This document shows positions 1 through 10,320 of a DNA stretch of 64,000 bases, piece after piece (within the stretch, counting starts at the first letter, position 1; every line of letters starts with the position of its first letter). Both the position numbers and the translations under genes were made by a program. Under the pieces are notes generated by a model. It saw only the letters and a list, made by a program, of their open reading frames with translations, was not told where the DNA came from and ran no database searches. This DNA is from Bacteroidales bacterium (GTDB lineage: Bacteria; Bacteroidota; Bacteroidia; Bacteroidales; Prolixibacteraceae). The stretch covers positions 23,812 to 87,811 of the forward strand of contig JAAYDJ010000016.1 of the NCBI GenBank assembly GCA_012729335.1, written 5' to 3'.

Positions 1-2276
1 GTCACCGGAAGGGTATGCCTGCCCTCGGGAACCTTTGAGGCATCAAGTGTAAACCAGATCCGCTCCTCCGTGGTGAGGATTCCCTCCCGGGGAGAGATCC
101 GCAGCCACGGCACAGACGCAGAAAGGGACCAGGCAAAGGGCTCCGTTCCGGCATTGAAGATTTCGGCATAGACCGAATCATTCTGGTAGGTATCCAGCAC
201 CGGAAGCATCCGGGCGGTATCTCCCGCCTCCAGGAAGGATTCGGACCCTTCAGGGGCCACACGCATGATGCTCTTCGCCGGAAGGGTGATCTTCGTCGTC
301 CGGGGGATGAAGTTCCGCGGAGGTTCCTGCCACATGAAATAGCCGATGTGGGTTTGGTCCATCATGTGGTTCCATTTGCCACCGGCCATATCGTGGTTAT
401 ACCATCGGGTCAGCAGGGAGTCGCGCAGGAAGAGCTCAGTGGTGCGTGCCGCCAGGGTGTTGGTGGCTGCTCTCCCCTGGGAGGCATAAAGGCGGTTGCG
501 GCCTGCCGTCACGTAGAGGTCGTGGAGGTTGGCGCAGGCCACCACGGGAAAGAGCACCAGCTGGTCATAGGCATCGTGGAATTCCCGGGGCAGCCGTTCA
601 CGCAGGGCCCGGGCTTCGCTAGCCAGGGCGTTGTATTCTGCGGCAGCCCGCTCCGCCTCCCTGTAATGGAGTGGGCTGTAGGTGTGGGGATCCAGCAATT
701 CGGGTTTACGGCGACCGTTGAACCGGGTGTATCCGTCGATCAGCCGGGCAATGTCACCGGCATGCGCACTGCCAAAGGTCGCCCCGGCCCATTCCCGCGT
801 GTAACCGGCCATCCGGGCCGAAGTCATCGCCCCCGGATCCCAGGCCATATCCAGAAAAAACTGAATGGGGAATTCCATGGGTTTGATATCCCCCACATTG
901 ACAATCCAGATACGGTCGACACCATGGGCCCAGGTAAGATGCATCTGTTCCCAGACCCGGGATATAGGATTGGTGTTGAGCCATTTATAGTTCCTCGGGC
1001 CTCCAACGTAGTCAAAATGGTAATACATTCCATAGCCTCCGCTGCGGGGGAGCGATCCCGGCCGGGGCAGTTTCCGCACGTTACCCCAGTTGTCATCACA
1101 GAGCATCAGGGTCACATCGTCGGGAACCCGCATCCCCAGGTCATAATAATCCTGGACCTCCTTGTAGAGGGCCCACACCTGGGGGGTTTGGGAGGCTTCC
1201 TTGCCGGTCACCTCCCCGATGATCTTCCGCTGGTCGGCGATGATCTCCTCCAACAGGGAGATATCGGCCTCGCGGCTCATGGGTTCATCGCCGTCGCCAC
1301 GCATCCCCACCGTCACCAGGCTTTCAAACTTTCCCATCCTCGAAATACCTGAACGCCAGAACTCCCTGAGCACTTCAGGATTTTCGCGGTAGTTCCACTT
1401 TCCACTGCCATAACGGCGCCATTCATCGTGGGCACGCATCATCGGCTCATGGTGGGAAGTACCGATGACCACCCCGTATTCGTCGGCGAGTTGCGGATTC
1501 AGGGGATCATCATCGTAAAAGGCACGCCCCCACATGGCTGGCCACAGGAAATTACCCTTCATGCGGAGGATCAGCTCGAATACCCGCTCATAGAACCGGT
1601 GGTTGAAGGAGCCGTAGTTTTCGTGGACCCATCCGCTGAGTGCCGGCGCTTCGTCGTTGATAAATATGCCGCGGTACCTGACCTTCGGGGAGCCGATCAC
1701 GATCCTGGTCGGGGGGATATACAGGTCAGCGGCCTTTTTAACAGGCACATCTGCCCACCATGTCCAGGGGGAAACTCCGACAGACGCCGAAAGGTCATAC
1801 ATCCCGAAGATGGTGCCCCGCATATCGCTGCCGGCAATCACCAGGGCTTTCTTCACCCCCGGGAAAGGCTTGTGCACCACCTCAATCAGGGTGGATTCCC
1901 ACCGGCCCCGGATCTCTCCAGGATTAATTTTCCCGCGCGCCGAGAGATCGTCGATCAGCGGGCATTTGCCCAGAGTCCCGGCGATCACTATAAAGGGATG
2001 GCCTGCCGGCACCTGGCCGGCCACCAGGACCGATCCGCCGCTCACAGCTTCAAGGTCTTGCCGCAGGGCTTCCGCAGCCCGCAATACCCCGGGCTCCCCG
2101 GCATCACTGACCACCACGGGAATGACCTGGTGATCCGAAATCAACGGAAACGATTCCCGGACCGGCACTCCGGAAACGGGGATACTCCCCCTGAAGGAAA
2201 AGGATACCGCCGGCATGGCCAGCACCAAAAGCCCCGCCATCATCAGGAGCCCCCGCTTCATAAATCTGGTTTGCAT
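1..2276 (-). CDS. GH115-family alpha-glucuronidase, C-terminus cut by window edge
   Basis: Secreted or periplasmic glycoside hydrolase of family 115, which removes (4-O-methyl-)glucuronic acid from xylan side chains. Reading the minus strand leftwards from ATG 2276 (or the in-frame ATG at 2261, MKRGLLMM) gives about 758 residues with no stop before the window edge, so the C-terminal part is missing. A hydrophobic signal peptide is followed by an N-terminal alpha/beta domain. The GH115 core follows, recognisable by RYRGIFINDEAPALSGW, GNFLWPAMWGRAFYDDDP, GTSHHEPM and LCDDNWGN. The family assignment comes from these motifs and is firm; substrate is inferred. It lies downstream of odhB but a strong terminator separates them, so it probably has its own promoter. 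With the sulfatase, GH92 and GH13 genes it points to a polysaccharide-degrading lifestyle. No upstream Shine-Dalgarno sequence separates the two start candidates. Confidence 0.85.
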   Translation of the reverse strand, partial: MQTRFMKRGLLMMAGLLVLAMPAVSFSFRGSIPVSGVPVRESFPLISDHQVIPVVVSDAGEPGVLRAAEALRQDLEAVSGGSVLVAGQVPAGHPFIVIAGTLGKCPLIDDLSARGKINPGEIRGRWESTLIEVVHKPFPGVKKALVIAGSDMRGTIFGMYDLSASVGVSPWTWWADVPVKKAADLYIPPTRIVIGSPKVRYRGIFINDEAPALSGWVHENYGSFNHRFYERVFELILRMKGNFLWPAMWGRAFYDDDPLNPQLADEYGVVIGTSHHEPMMRAHDEWRRYGSGKWNYRENPEVLREFWRSGISRMGKFESLVTVGMRGDGDEPMSREADISLLEEIIADQRKIIGEVTGKEASQTPQVWALYKEVQDYYDLGMRVPDDVTLMLCDDNWGNVRKLPRPGSLPRSGGYGMYYHFDYVGGPRNYKWLNTNPISRVWEQMHLTWAHGVDRIWIVNVGDIKPMEFPIQFFLDMAWDPGAMTSARMAGYTREWAGATFGSAHAGDIARLIDGYTRFNGRRKPELLDPHTYSPLHYREAERAAAEYNALASEARALRERLPREFHDAYDQLVLFPVVACANLHDLYVTAGRNRLYASQGRAATNTLAARTTELFLRDSLLTRWYNHDMAGGKWNHMMDQTHIGYFMWQEPPRNFIPRTTKITLPAKSIMRVAPEGSESFLEAGDTARMLPVLDTYQNDSVYAEIFNAGTEPFAWSLSASVPWLRISPREGILTTEERIWFTLDASKVPEGRHTLPV

Positions 2277-2310
2277 GGATGTGAAAAATTGGTTCTTTGG
2301 GCGAATTTAC

Positions 2311-2336
2311 AAAAAAAAACCCGGGAGAATCCCGGG
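2311..2336 (-). terminator. Rho-independent terminator after odhB
   Basis: Read on the minus strand, a perfect 6-bp CCCGGG/CCCGGG stem with a 5-nt loop is followed directly by nine T residues (nine A on the plus strand at 2311-2319). It lies 22 bp past the odhB stop and before the GH115 start, so it should end the odhA-odhB transcript. Confidence 0.75.
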
Positions 2337-2357
2337 TATGCCATCATCGGGCGGTCG

Positions 2358-3659
2358 TCAGACCCCCAGCATGATTTCCGCGGGATCCTTGCCCCCGAGG
2401 GCCATCATACGCGGATTCTCAATCAACTCCTTGACCCTGACCAGAAAACCTACCGAATCTTTTCCATCAATGATCCGGTGGTCGTAACTCAGGGCAATGT
2501 ACATCATGGGGCGGATTTCAACCTTTCCCCTGACAGCCACAGGCCGCTCCACAATGTTATGCATGCCCAGTATGGCCGACTGCGGCGGATTGATAATGGG
2601 TGTGGACAACAGGGAGCCGAAGACCCCCCCGTTGGTGATGGTGAAGGTTCCTCCGGAAAGCTCTTCCACGGAGATCTTCTTCGTGCGGGCCTTTTCGGCC
2701 AGTTCCTTGATTTCCATTTCGATCTGGGGAATGCTTTTGCTTTCGGCATTGCGGACAACCGGAACCATCAGCCCCTTGGGAGTTTGTACTGCAATACCGA
2801 TGTCGGCAAACCGGGGCATCACGATTTCTTCCCCGTCGATCTGGGCGTTGACCGTGGGGTGGGCCTGTAAAGCCAGGGCGGCTGCCCTGGTAAAAAAGGA
2901 CATGAATCCCAGTTTAAGGCCATGCTTTTCCGTGAAACGCTGCTGGAATTCCTTTCTGATCTCCATCACGGCACTCATATCCACTTCGTTGAAGGTGGTG
3001 AGCATGGCCGTTTCATTCTTCACCGAAACGAGTCTTTCGCTGAGGCGGCGGCGCAGGGGAGTCATTCTCTCCCGGATGGTTTCGCGGCTTCCGGGGTGCA
3101 AGGCCTCAGGTGAAGGAGGGGTTATGGTGGCCGCGCTTACACTGCCTGAGGTCAGGAGAGGCTCCTCAGTGCTGAGGTGTCGGGCTACCTCCTCCACTTC
3201 ACGGCGGCCGATGCGCTTTAGTCCGTTCAGGAGATCCTCCACCGAAAGGCCATGTTCCTTCATCACCTCGCGGGCCACAGCGGTGATCTTCAGCCGGGCA
3301 GCTTCAGCTGTAAGCGCCGCGGCGGATGCTGTGGGGCTGGAGCTGGTTCCAGTGCCTGCAGAGTCTGCGGAGGCACTTCCGGCCGGTTTGTGGGCCTCAC
3401 CCCCGGCAGCCATGTGGACCTCCGCACTGGTGTCTATGGTGCAGGCAAGGGCACCCACCGCCACCGTCTGCCCTTCCCCGGCCATGATCTTCACTCTACC
3501 GGAAGCCCCGGCCACAATGGTCAGGGTGGCCTTGTCGCTTTCCACTTCGGCAATTTCCTGACCCTGACGCACCAGCGCCCCGTCTTCTACCATCCACCGG
3601 CCTATTTCCACTTCGGTGATCGATTCCCCCGGACTGGGGACATGAATTTCGAGAATCAT
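2358..3659 (-). CDS. odhB: 2-oxoglutarate dehydrogenase E2, dihydrolipoamide succinyltransferase
   Basis: E2 core of the 2-oxoglutarate dehydrogenase complex; transfers the succinyl group from lipoamide to CoA in the TCA cycle, in the cytoplasm. The 433 residues show a lipoyl domain (1-77) with the lipoylated lysine K43 in EVESDKA. A linker rich in Ala, Ser and Thr (about 80-120) is followed by a peripheral subunit-binding domain (about 124-162) and the acyltransferase domain. The catalytic motif [11 protein letters not shown] has H394 and D398. The start overlaps the odhA stop by four bases (ATGA), so the two are translationally coupled. The neighbour E1 is the 2-oxoglutarate type, which supports succinyl rather than acetyl specificity. 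No E3 (lipoamide dehydrogenase) is in the window. Confidence 0.95.
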   Translation of the reverse strand: MILEIHVPSPGESITEVEIGRWMVEDGALVRQGQEIAEVESDKATLTIVAGASGRVKIMAGEGQTVAVGALACTIDTSAEVHMAAGGEAHKPAGSASADSAGTGTSSSPTASAAALTAEAARLKITAVAREVMKEHGLSVEDLLNGLKRIGRREVEEVARHLSTEEPLLTSGSVSAATITPPSPEALHPGSRETIRERMTPLRRRLSERLVSVKNETAMLTTFNEVDMSAVMEIRKEFQQRFTEKHGLKLGFMSFFTRAAALALQAHPTVNAQIDGEEIVMPRFADIGIAVQTPKGLMVPVVRNAESKSIPQIEMEIKELAEKARTKKISVEELSGGTFTITNGGVFGSLLSTPIINPPQSAILGMHNIVERPVAVRGKVEIRPMMYIALSYDHRIIDGKDSVGFLVRVKELIENPRMMALGGKDPAEIMLGV

Positions 3660-6409
3660 GCTTTGTTGCTTTTACAGGTACAATATTCATCTGATTCGAA
3701 GACGGTATCCAGAATCTTCCGGAGCCGTATTTTGTGCTGTTCCATCAATCCTACGGCGGGACTGGCGCTTTCGGGGCGGGCGACGCCCTTCCAGCCGAGG
3801 TGGCCCAGTTTCCGTTGGATAAAGGGCCAGGCGCCCTGGTTTTCGGGTTCGTCCTGGGCCCAATAGAAGGTGCGGGCTCCCGGATAGCGGGCGATGACCT
3901 CCAGGATCTGTTCTTCAGGAAGAGGATAAATCTGCTCGAGGCGCACCAGTGCTACGCAGTTGACCTCCTCTTCATTACGTCTTTTCAGCAGGTCATAATA
4001 GAGTCGTCCGTTGGTGAAAACCACCCGTTTAACTGCCGCGGGGTCGGCCAGCTGGTCGTCGATCACCTCCCGGAACGTTCCGGAGGCCAGTTCGTCAAGG
4101 GTTGACAGGACCAGGGGATGGCGCAGGAGGCTTTTGGGGGTGAAGACCACCAGGGGCATTCTGAAGGGGCCTCTGACCTGCCGGCGCAGGAGATGGAAAA
4201 GGCTTGCGGGAGTGGTGGGAACGGTCACCTGCATGTTGTTGCGGGCCGCCAGGGTCAGAAAACGTTCCATTCTGGCACTGGAGTGTTCGGGGCCCTGGCC
4301 TTCATACCCATGAGGCAGAAAAAGGGTCAACCCGTTCATCAGTCCCCATTTTTCGGCGGCCGAGGAGACATACTGGTCGATGACAACCTGGGCCACATTG
4401 GTGAAATCGCCAAACTGGGCCTCCCAGATGGTTAGCGCGTCGGGTTGCGCCAGGGCATAGCCGTACTCAAAACCCAGCACGGCATATTCCGACAGCAGGC
4501 TGTTGAAAACCCTGAAGGGGGCCTGTTCCCCGGAAATATGCTGCAGGGGAATGTATTTTCCGTCGGTATCTTCAAGGGTAAAGGCCGCATGGCGGTGGGC
4601 AAAGGTGCCCCGTTCCGAATCCTGGCCGCTGAGCCTCACCGGATAGCCCTCCTCCAGAAGGGAGGCATAGGCCAGCAACTCACACATCGCCCAGTCGAGA
4701 CGGTTATCCCTGATCATCTGCTGCCGGTCCGATATGATCCGGTTTACCTTATTAAAGAATTTCATCTCCGGGGGAAGATGGTTGATCCGCGCCGCCAATG
4801 CCGTCAGCCGGCTGAATGGCACCGCGGTCGCCACCTCAGAACCGGAAAAGAAGTTCACGGGTTTATCGAAGCGACGGTATTCATCTACCTGAAAATGTCG
4901 GATATCCAGCTTCTCTATCTTTTCCGAAGCGAGGTAACAGTTTTCCATTTCCCGGTCAAAAAGACGTATCTCCTCACGGGTCTCCTCCTCACTCATGATT
5001 CCCAGGCTCTGCAGCTTTTCCGCGTAGATATCCCTGGGATTGGGGTGGCTGGCGATGATTTTGTAGAGGGTGGGCTGTGTAAAACGGGGCTCATCTCCTT
5101 CGTTATGGCCATATTTCCGGTAACAGAGAATGTCGATAAAAACATCGGTATGGAATTTCTGCCTGAATTCCATGGCCAGCCTGACGGTATAAATCAGGGC
5201 TTCCACGTCGTCGCCATTGACATGAAAGACAGGGCTACGGGTCACCTTGGCAATGTCGGTGCAGTAGGTGCTGCTGCGGGCTTCCAGGTAATTGGTGGTG
5301 AAGCCCACCTGGTTGTTGATGACCATGTGGATGGTTCCTCCGGTTTTATACCCGGGAAGCTGCGACATCTGGATGGTCTCATAAACGATCCCCTGGGCGG
5401 CGATGGCGGCATCGCCATGGATCAGCACCGGTGCCAGCTGGCTGAAATCCCCGCCATAGACGCTGTCGATGCGCGAACGGGCAAAACCCTCTACCAACCC
5501 GCTGACCGTCTCCAGATGCGAAGGATTGGGCATCAGCTTCAGCTTCACCTTCTTACCGCTGTCGGTTTCCACTTCGCTTTCGTACCCCAGGTGGTACTTG
5601 ACATCACCCAGGGAAATCTCCTCCACATATTCGGTGCCGTAAAACTCCTTGAAGATATTGCGGTAAGGCTTCTGCATCAGGTTAGCCAGCACATTAAGTC
5701 TTCCCCGGTGGGCCATGCCGATGGTGAACTCCCTGATGCCCAGTTCGGCCCCCTGTTCCACCACCGCATCAAGGGAAGGAATCAGGGTTTCGCCCCCTTC
5801 AAGGGAAAAGCGCTTGGCCCCCACGAACTTCTTGTGGATGTAGTTTTCGAAACCCACGGCCTGCACCAGATGACGGTATATGTGGCGGCGTGCCTCCGGA
5901 GTGAAGGGCATGGCATTGCGGCTGGATTCCATTTTTTCGCGCAGCCAGGCCATCACCTCAGGATGCCGGATATAGACATATTCCACCCCCACCGAACCAC
6001 AATAAGTGGCTTCGAGGTGGGCAATGATCTCTTTCAGTTTGGCAGGGCCGATACCGATTTCATTGCCGGCCTGGAACACCCGCTCCAGGTCGGAGCTTTC
6101 CAGGTTGAAATGAGCGATATCCAGCGTCGGGGTGTAGGAGCGGCGACGCCGCACAGGATTGGTTTTGGTGAAGAGGTGTCCCCGCTGACGGTAACCGTGA
6201 ATCAGCTGCATCACCGAGAACTCCTTCAGGACCTCCTCTGAAGCCACCATCCCGGGTTTCTGCGGAAAATGGCGCACCGCCAGATCAAAACCCCGGAAGA
6301 AATAGGACCAGCTGGCATCCACCGACCCCGGATCTTTCAGCCAGGATTCATACAAATCCCCGACCGCCGCCATGTCCAGGTTCCCGACCAGATCCGAACT
6401 ATTCATCAT
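3656..6409 (-). CDS. odhA: 2-oxoglutarate dehydrogenase E1, thiamine-diphosphate dependent
   Basis: Decarboxylates 2-oxoglutarate with thiamine diphosphate and hands the succinyl group to the lipoyl arm of OdhB. I place the start at ATG 6409 ([10 protein letters not shown]), giving 917 residues. The frame is open to 6469, but the 20 extra residues look unlike a conserved N-terminus. Family motifs in order: [10 protein letters not shown] (about 231), GDVKYHLG (about 269), SHLE (297), HGDAA (331) and the ThDP region with GDEPRFTQP. The transketolase-like C-terminal half has WEAQFGDF. The length fits the 900-950 residues usual for OdhA. It is first in an odhA-odhB operon. A weak -7-like box is seen on the minus strand near 6484-6491. 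Enzyme identity is firm; the exact start is not. Confidence 0.94.
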   Translation of the reverse strand: MMNSSDLVGNLDMAAVGDLYESWLKDPGSVDASWSYFFRGFDLAVRHFPQKPGMVASEEVLKEFSVMQLIHGYRQRGHLFTKTNPVRRRRSYTPTLDIAHFNLESSDLERVFQAGNEIGIGPAKLKEIIAHLEATYCGSVGVEYVYIRHPEVMAWLREKMESSRNAMPFTPEARRHIYRHLVQAVGFENYIHKKFVGAKRFSLEGGETLIPSLDAVVEQGAELGIREFTIGMAHRGRLNVLANLMQKPYRNIFKEFYGTEYVEEISLGDVKYHLGYESEVETDSGKKVKLKLMPNPSHLETVSGLVEGFARSRIDSVYGGDFSQLAPVLIHGDAAIAAQGIVYETIQMSQLPGYKTGGTIHMVINNQVGFTTNYLEARSSTYCTDIAKVTRSPVFHVNGDDVEALIYTVRLAMEFRQKFHTDVFIDILCYRKYGHNEGDEPRFTQPTLYKIIASHPNPRDIYAEKLQSLGIMSEEETREEIRLFDREMENCYLASEKIEKLDIRHFQVDEYRRFDKPVNFFSGSEVATAVPFSRLTALAARINHLPPEMKFFNKVNRIISDRQQMIRDNRLDWAMCELLAYASLLEEGYPVRLSGQDSERGTFAHRHAAFTLEDTDGKYIPLQHISGEQAPFRVFNSLLSEYAVLGFEYGYALAQPDALTIWEAQFGDFTNVAQVVIDQYVSSAAEKWGLMNGLTLFLPHGYEGQGPEHSSARMERFLTLAARNNMQVTVPTTPASLFHLLRRQVRGPFRMPLVVFTPKSLLRHPLVLSTLDELASGTFREVIDDQLADPAAVKRVVFTNGRLYYDLLKRRNEEEVNCVALVRLEQIYPLPEEQILEVIARYPGARTFYWAQDEPENQGAWPFIQRKLGHLGWKGVARPESASPAVGLMEQHKIRLRKILDTVFESDEYCTCKSNKA

Positions 6410-6670
6410 GTATTGTGCTTTTAAAAGGTTGGTTCCAAAATAAACAACGCAAAGAGGCATGGGATACATCCCATTGCCTCCTGCAAATTAACAATAAAAG
6501 CATCCGCTTGTTTAGCCCATGCTCCCTTTTTTCAGGGGTGGTGGCCAAAAAGCGGCTGCTCCCGGAAAGGAACCGGGGAAATGGGGGCGAACCCGGTCAG
6601 ATCTGCCCCTGCCCGGGGGGCCGGGGATACCACCGGGAGTAAGGTTATTCACCGACCTGGGACCGGATCC

Positions 6671-7258
6671 TCAGCGGGTATGGGACGCCTGTGTGAACCC
6701 ATAGCCTGCTTCGAAAGCCCTGATGTTGGCCTCAATGACGGCCTCCCCCTTACGCTTGAAAATAAAGGCGATAGCCTTCTTCAGGTCATCGGGTGGCAGT
6801 TGCAGGAAAGGGGTGGCAGCTCCCAGCATGACCATGTTGGAGCCCCGGGGGTTGCCCAGCTCCTTCGCCATGGTGTCGGCATCGAGGAGAACCGCATGCG
6901 GCAGCCTGCCGATCTCCTCCCTGATCAGGTGGAAATCGGGATAGTCAGGGATGTTCTCAAAAACCGTGGAATTGGAGACCAGCCATCCCCCGGGGGAGAG
7001 CCACGGAAGGTAGCGCAGCGACTCCATGGGTTCCACCGAAAGGATCACGTCGGCCTTTCCCAAAGGGATCAGGTCAGATGCCACGGGTTGGTCTGAGATG
7101 CGCAGGTGCGACTGGACGGCCCCGCCCCGCTGGCTCATGCCATGGGTCTCGGCCTGTTTGAGGTACATCCCCCTTTCGACGGCTGCCGCACCTATGGTGG
7201 CCGCAATCGACAGGATCCCCTGTCCGCCTACCCCTGCAAGTATAATATCTGTCTTCAT
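6671..7258 (-). CDS. iorB: Indolepyruvate:ferredoxin oxidoreductase beta subunit
   Basis: Small subunit of the oxygen-sensitive enzyme that oxidatively decarboxylates aryl pyruvates from aromatic amino acid transamination to aryl-acyl-CoA, reducing ferredoxin. At 195 residues it has the gamma/beta-type fold of 2-oxoacid:ferredoxin oxidoreductases. Hallmarks are GVGGQGIL at the N-terminus (about 10-17) and the conserved AETHGMSQRGGAVQSHLR segment (about 36-53). It follows iorA by 27 bp and is surely in one transcript with it. The reduced ferredoxin produced, or used in the reverse reaction for biosynthesis, connects it in principle with the Fe-S-rich cluster at 28-43 kb, but this link is inference. 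Confidence 0.92.
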   Translation of the reverse strand: MKTDIILAGVGGQGILSIAATIGAAAVERGMYLKQAETHGMSQRGGAVQSHLRISDQPVASDLIPLGKADVILSVEPMESLRYLPWLSPGGWLVSNSTVFENIPDYPDFHLIREEIGRLPHAVLLDADTMAKELGNPRGSNMVMLGAATPFLQLPPDDLKKAIAFIFKRKGEAVIEANIRAFEAGYGFTQASHTR

Positions 7259-7285
7259 CTGTCAAGTTTATAGCGCTGTATGGAT

Positions 7286-8884
7286 TCAGTTTTTCTTTTC
7301 CCGTTTTTCCCTGGCGATTTTCTGGATGCAGGGCCTGCGGGCGATGATCACGGAGACCCCGTTCCAGGCCATCTCCTCTCTGATGACGGCGACCATTTCG
7401 TCGTGGTTTTTTTTCAGGGGGACGACCAGGCGGATATGGGCGGGGTCGACGCCCACGCCGGCGCAGATATCCTCGATGCGGCCCCGGGCCTGGGAATCCT
7501 GGCCGCCGGTCATGGCCACCGCCTCGTTGTCGAGGATGATGACGGTCACATCGCTTTTTTCGACCACGCAGTCGAGGAGCCCGGTGATCCCCGAATGGGT
7601 AAACGTGGAGTCGCCGATGACGGCAAAGGCGGGGCGCCATCCGGCATCGGAAGCCCCCTTGGCCATGGTCACCGATGCCCCCATGTCGACGCAGGTATCA
7701 ATGGAATTGTAAGGCTGAAGGGCCCCCAGGGTGTAACAGCCGATATCGGAGAAGACCCTTCCGTGGCCCACTTCTTCGAGGGCTTCATTCAGGGCGGTGT
7801 AGACATCCTGGTGGCCGCACCCCTGACAGAGGGCCGGCGGCCGGTTGGCAACCACACCGGGCACCGGCAGACCTGCTTTCACTTCCCGGCCCAGGGCCCG
7901 CGCCACATGGTCGGGATTGAGCTCCCCGGCCCGCGGCAACGCCCCGCTTAAACGCCCCATCACCGGAGTGCCTTTCCCGAAGAAATCGGTAAGCTGCTCT
8001 TCCACAAGGGGAAAACCCTCTTCCAGAACCAGCAGCTCTTCGCATTTGCGGCCCAGCTCCCTGATCCGCTCCTCCGGAAGGGGATATTGCGACACCTTGA
8101 GCACCGGATAGGGACAGCTCCCTCCGGGGTAGTTCTCCATCAAATAGTTATAGGTCAGTCCGCAACAGATGATCCCCAGACTGTAGTCTTTACCTCCGGT
8201 GGTGAAATTCCAGGGGGATTCTTCCGACCGTTTGACCATTTCCGGTTGTTTGGCCAGGAGGGCCTGGTAGTAGCGGCGGGCGAACGCCGGCAGCAGCAGA
8301 AACTGTTTGGGGTTGGCGGGCAGTGCCAGCGCGTTTTCATTTTTCAGGGGGCGCCGTTCCACGCCCGAACGGGAATGGGCCAGTCGGGTGGTAACCCGCA
8401 GGACCACCGGCAGCTTCAGCGCCTCGGAAAGTTCCAGCCCTTCATACACCATGTCGTACGCCTCCTGCTGGTTGGAAGGTTCCAGTACCGGCACCATTCC
8501 GAACTTGCCGTAAAACCGGGAGTCCTGTTCATTCTGCGAGGAGTGCATCGAAGGGTCGTCGGCCACGGCCAGCACCAGCCCCCCGTTGATTCCCGTGACA
8601 CAGGAATTCATGAAGGGATCGGCAGCCACATTGAGCCCCACATGCTTCATGCAGACCAGCGCCCGCTTTCCCGTGTAGGACATCCCCAGCGCGGCTTCAT
8701 AGGCCGTTTTCTCATTGACCGACCAACTTCTGTGTATTCCCCGGCTGATCGCCTCGGGATGAACCTGAATATATTCGGTGATTTCGGTGGAGGGGGTTCC
8801 CGGGTAGGCATACACCCCTGAAATGCCCCCGTCGATGGCTCCCTGGGCAATGGCTTCCACGCCCAGCAACAGGTTTTTTTGCAT
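7286..8884 (-). CDS. iorA: Indolepyruvate:ferredoxin oxidoreductase alpha subunit, no C-terminal ferredoxin domain
   Basis: Catalytic ThDP-binding subunit partnering IorB. Start taken at ATG 8884 (MQKNLLLG), 532 residues; the frame is open to 8944 but the added residues are not IorA-like. The N-terminal pyrimidine-binding domain has YAYPGTPSTEI. The C-terminal ThDP domain has ALCQGCGHQDVY and a GDS...N motif (residues 424-453). Archaeal IorA proteins continue past RPC with a segment carrying two [4Fe-4S] clusters. Here the protein stops about 14 residues after RPC, in a Lys/Glu-rich tail, so no cluster-binding Cys motif is present. Either electrons leave through another ferredoxin or the Bacteroidota subfamily is short. 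A perfect TATATTTG box lies 30 bp upstream. Confidence 0.92.
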   Translation of the reverse strand: MQKNLLLGVEAIAQGAIDGGISGVYAYPGTPSTEITEYIQVHPEAISRGIHRSWSVNEKTAYEAALGMSYTGKRALVCMKHVGLNVAADPFMNSCVTGINGGLVLAVADDPSMHSSQNEQDSRFYGKFGMVPVLEPSNQQEAYDMVYEGLELSEALKLPVVLRVTTRLAHSRSGVERRPLKNENALALPANPKQFLLLPAFARRYYQALLAKQPEMVKRSEESPWNFTTGGKDYSLGIICCGLTYNYLMENYPGGSCPYPVLKVSQYPLPEERIRELGRKCEELLVLEEGFPLVEEQLTDFFGKGTPVMGRLSGALPRAGELNPDHVARALGREVKAGLPVPGVVANRPPALCQGCGHQDVYTALNEALEEVGHGRVFSDIGCYTLGALQPYNSIDTCVDMGASVTMAKGASDAGWRPAFAVIGDSTFTHSGITGLLDCVVEKSDVTVIILDNEAVAMTGGQDSQARGRIEDICAGVGVDPAHIRLVVPLKKNHDEMVAVIREEMAWNGVSVIIARRPCIQKIAREKREKKN

Positions 8885-8913
8885 GAATTTGAAGTTAAGG
8901 TTCTTTAAACGGC

Positions 8914-8921
8914 CAAATATA
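8914..8921 (-). promoter_or_regulatory. Candidate -7 box for iorA-iorB
   Basis: TATATTTG on the minus strand matches the Bacteroidota -7 consensus TAnnTTTG exactly. A TTTG lies 16 bp upstream (8938-8941), a little closer than usual. The distance to the iorA ATG is about 30 nt. Confidence 0.5.
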
Positions 8922-8953
8922 GCCTTCCCGCCCTTACCAAACAACCCGAAAAG

Positions 8954-10150
8954 TCATGTTTCGGGGAAAAAGGCCCTGTAGGTTCCCCCGGTTTCCCTCT
9001 GTTCACGCAGATCCCTTTGCTGCTGTTTCCATCTTTCGGCCAATAAGGTGAGGGAACCGTCGGCATGGGCAAAAAACATCCGGTAGGCGTTGCAAAAGCG
9101 GGGTTTCCGCTGGTCGGCGGGATCCTTGATCCGGTCTTTGGTACATCCTCCGTAACATTTGGTGAGCCAGGGGCACCGCCGGCACTCTCCCGGCAGAAGC
9201 GCCTTGGCAGAGGCAAAGGTCTCCTGTTGTTTTGAGTTGAGCATCGAAGAGAGCCTTCCCGTCATCACGTTCCCCAGTTTCCATTTGGGTTCCACGAAGA
9301 AGTCGCAGCTGTAGACATTACCGTTGTGTTCAACCACGAGGTAAGGCCCACAGGTTTTCATCATGGTGCATTCGGGGGGTTCCATGCCCACGTAGGCATG
9401 AAAGACCGACTCAAAATGGCGCACCGAGGTGGTGGGTTCCCCGTTGCGGAAGTCGGCCGCCCAGAGATCATAGATGCGGCAGAGGAAGCGGCCGTAATCG
9501 GCGGCCGTCACAGAAAAGGAGGCCGCACGGGAAGGATCGAGGGGGTCGGTCTCGACCACCGGAATAAATTGCATCCAGTTGAACCCCAGTTTCTTATAAT
9601 AGTTATAAAGCTCGTCGGGGAACTGCACGGAGTAGTCGGTGAGACAGCAGAGGACGTTGACGGCCACTCCCTCCTCCAGGAGCATCAGGGCGTTTTCCTC
9701 CACGCGGTGGTGGGTGCCGGCGCCACCCCGGTCGAGGCGGTAATGGTCATGGATATGGGCCGGCCCATCAAGAGAGATCCCCACCAGCCAGTCGTATTTC
9801 CGCAGGAAACGGGCCCAGTCGCGATTCAGCAGCAGCCCGTTGGTCTGCAGGGCATTGCCCACCACCTGGTTGCGGCCGTACTTGCGCTCCAGGGCAATCG
9901 CACGCTCATAAAAGGAGAGCCCCATCAGCGTGGGCTCCCCGCCCTGCCAGGCAATACTCACCTGACTCCCACCCTGCTGCATCACCTGCCTGATGAGCTC
10001 CTCCTGAACCTCATCGCTCATACGGTGCTGCAAATGCTCTGAAAATAATGCCGCCTTACGCAGGTAAAAACAGTAACTGCAGTGCAGATTGCAGTCAGGG
10101 CCCGCAGGCTTGACCAGGACTGAAGTGAGGGCTTTCGGTTTTTGCGCCAT
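8954..10150 (-). CDS. Anaerobic sulfatase-maturating enzyme (radical SAM/SPASM)
   Basis: Radical S-adenosylmethionine enzyme that converts the active-site Cys or Ser of sulfatases into formylglycine without oxygen, in the cytoplasm before export. Start taken at ATG 10148-10150 (MAQKPKALTSVLVKPAGPDC), 398 residues, the usual anSME length; the frame is open further upstream but the extension is not conserved-looking. The radical SAM cluster motif is C20-N-L-H-C24-S-Y-C27. A C-terminal SPASM region has Cys-rich motifs ending in CPWLTKCYGGC for auxiliary [4Fe-4S] clusters. The likely client, a CSPTR-type sulfatase, is encoded 47 kb away at 56866. A promoter with both Bacteroidota boxes lies directly upstream. 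Family confident; alternative would be another peptide-modifying SPASM enzyme. Confidence 0.88.
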   Translation of the reverse strand: MAQKPKALTSVLVKPAGPDCNLHCSYCFYLRKAALFSEHLQHRMSDEVQEELIRQVMQQGGSQVSIAWQGGEPTLMGLSFYERAIALERKYGRNQVVGNALQTNGLLLNRDWARFLRKYDWLVGISLDGPAHIHDHYRLDRGGAGTHHRVEENALMLLEEGVAVNVLCCLTDYSVQFPDELYNYYKKLGFNWMQFIPVVETDPLDPSRAASFSVTAADYGRFLCRIYDLWAADFRNGEPTTSVRHFESVFHAYVGMEPPECTMMKTCGPYLVVEHNGNVYSCDFFVEPKWKLGNVMTGRLSSMLNSKQQETFASAKALLPGECRRCPWLTKCYGGCTKDRIKDPADQRKPRFCNAYRMFFAHADGSLTLLAERWKQQQRDLREQRETGGTYRAFFPET

Positions 10151-10171
10151 GAACCGGGAATTCTTTGTCAA

Positions 10172-10200
10172 CAAACATAGCGAAATTGACCCGAAACAAA
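10172..10200 (-). promoter_or_regulatory. Bacteroidota-type promoter of the sulfatase maturase
   Basis: On the minus strand TTTG (10197-10200), a 17-bp spacer and TATGTTTG (10172-10179) match the -33 TTTG and -7 TAnnTTTG consensus. The 5' leader to the ATG at 10150 would be about 15 nt. Confidence 0.6.
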
Positions 10201-10320
10201 AAAGCGATTCCCACCGCAGTACCCTGCAATTGTTTATAAAATCACGCCGAAAAGGTGGTCTGTGGGCCATTTTTCCCTTATTTTGGTCCCTGTCACGGAC
10301 CAGCGTATGGTGGATCACGA

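Noticed and set aside
348..2870. Long plus-strand open frames opposite the GH115 gene
   Set aside because: They are antisense to a protein with clear GH115 motifs, contain no recognisable domain and have odd composition rich in His, Gly and Pro. GC-rich third positions leave the opposite strand open.
4445..6241. 598-residue plus-strand frame opposite odhA
   Set aside because: Antisense to well-conserved E1 motifs; no domain is recognisable.
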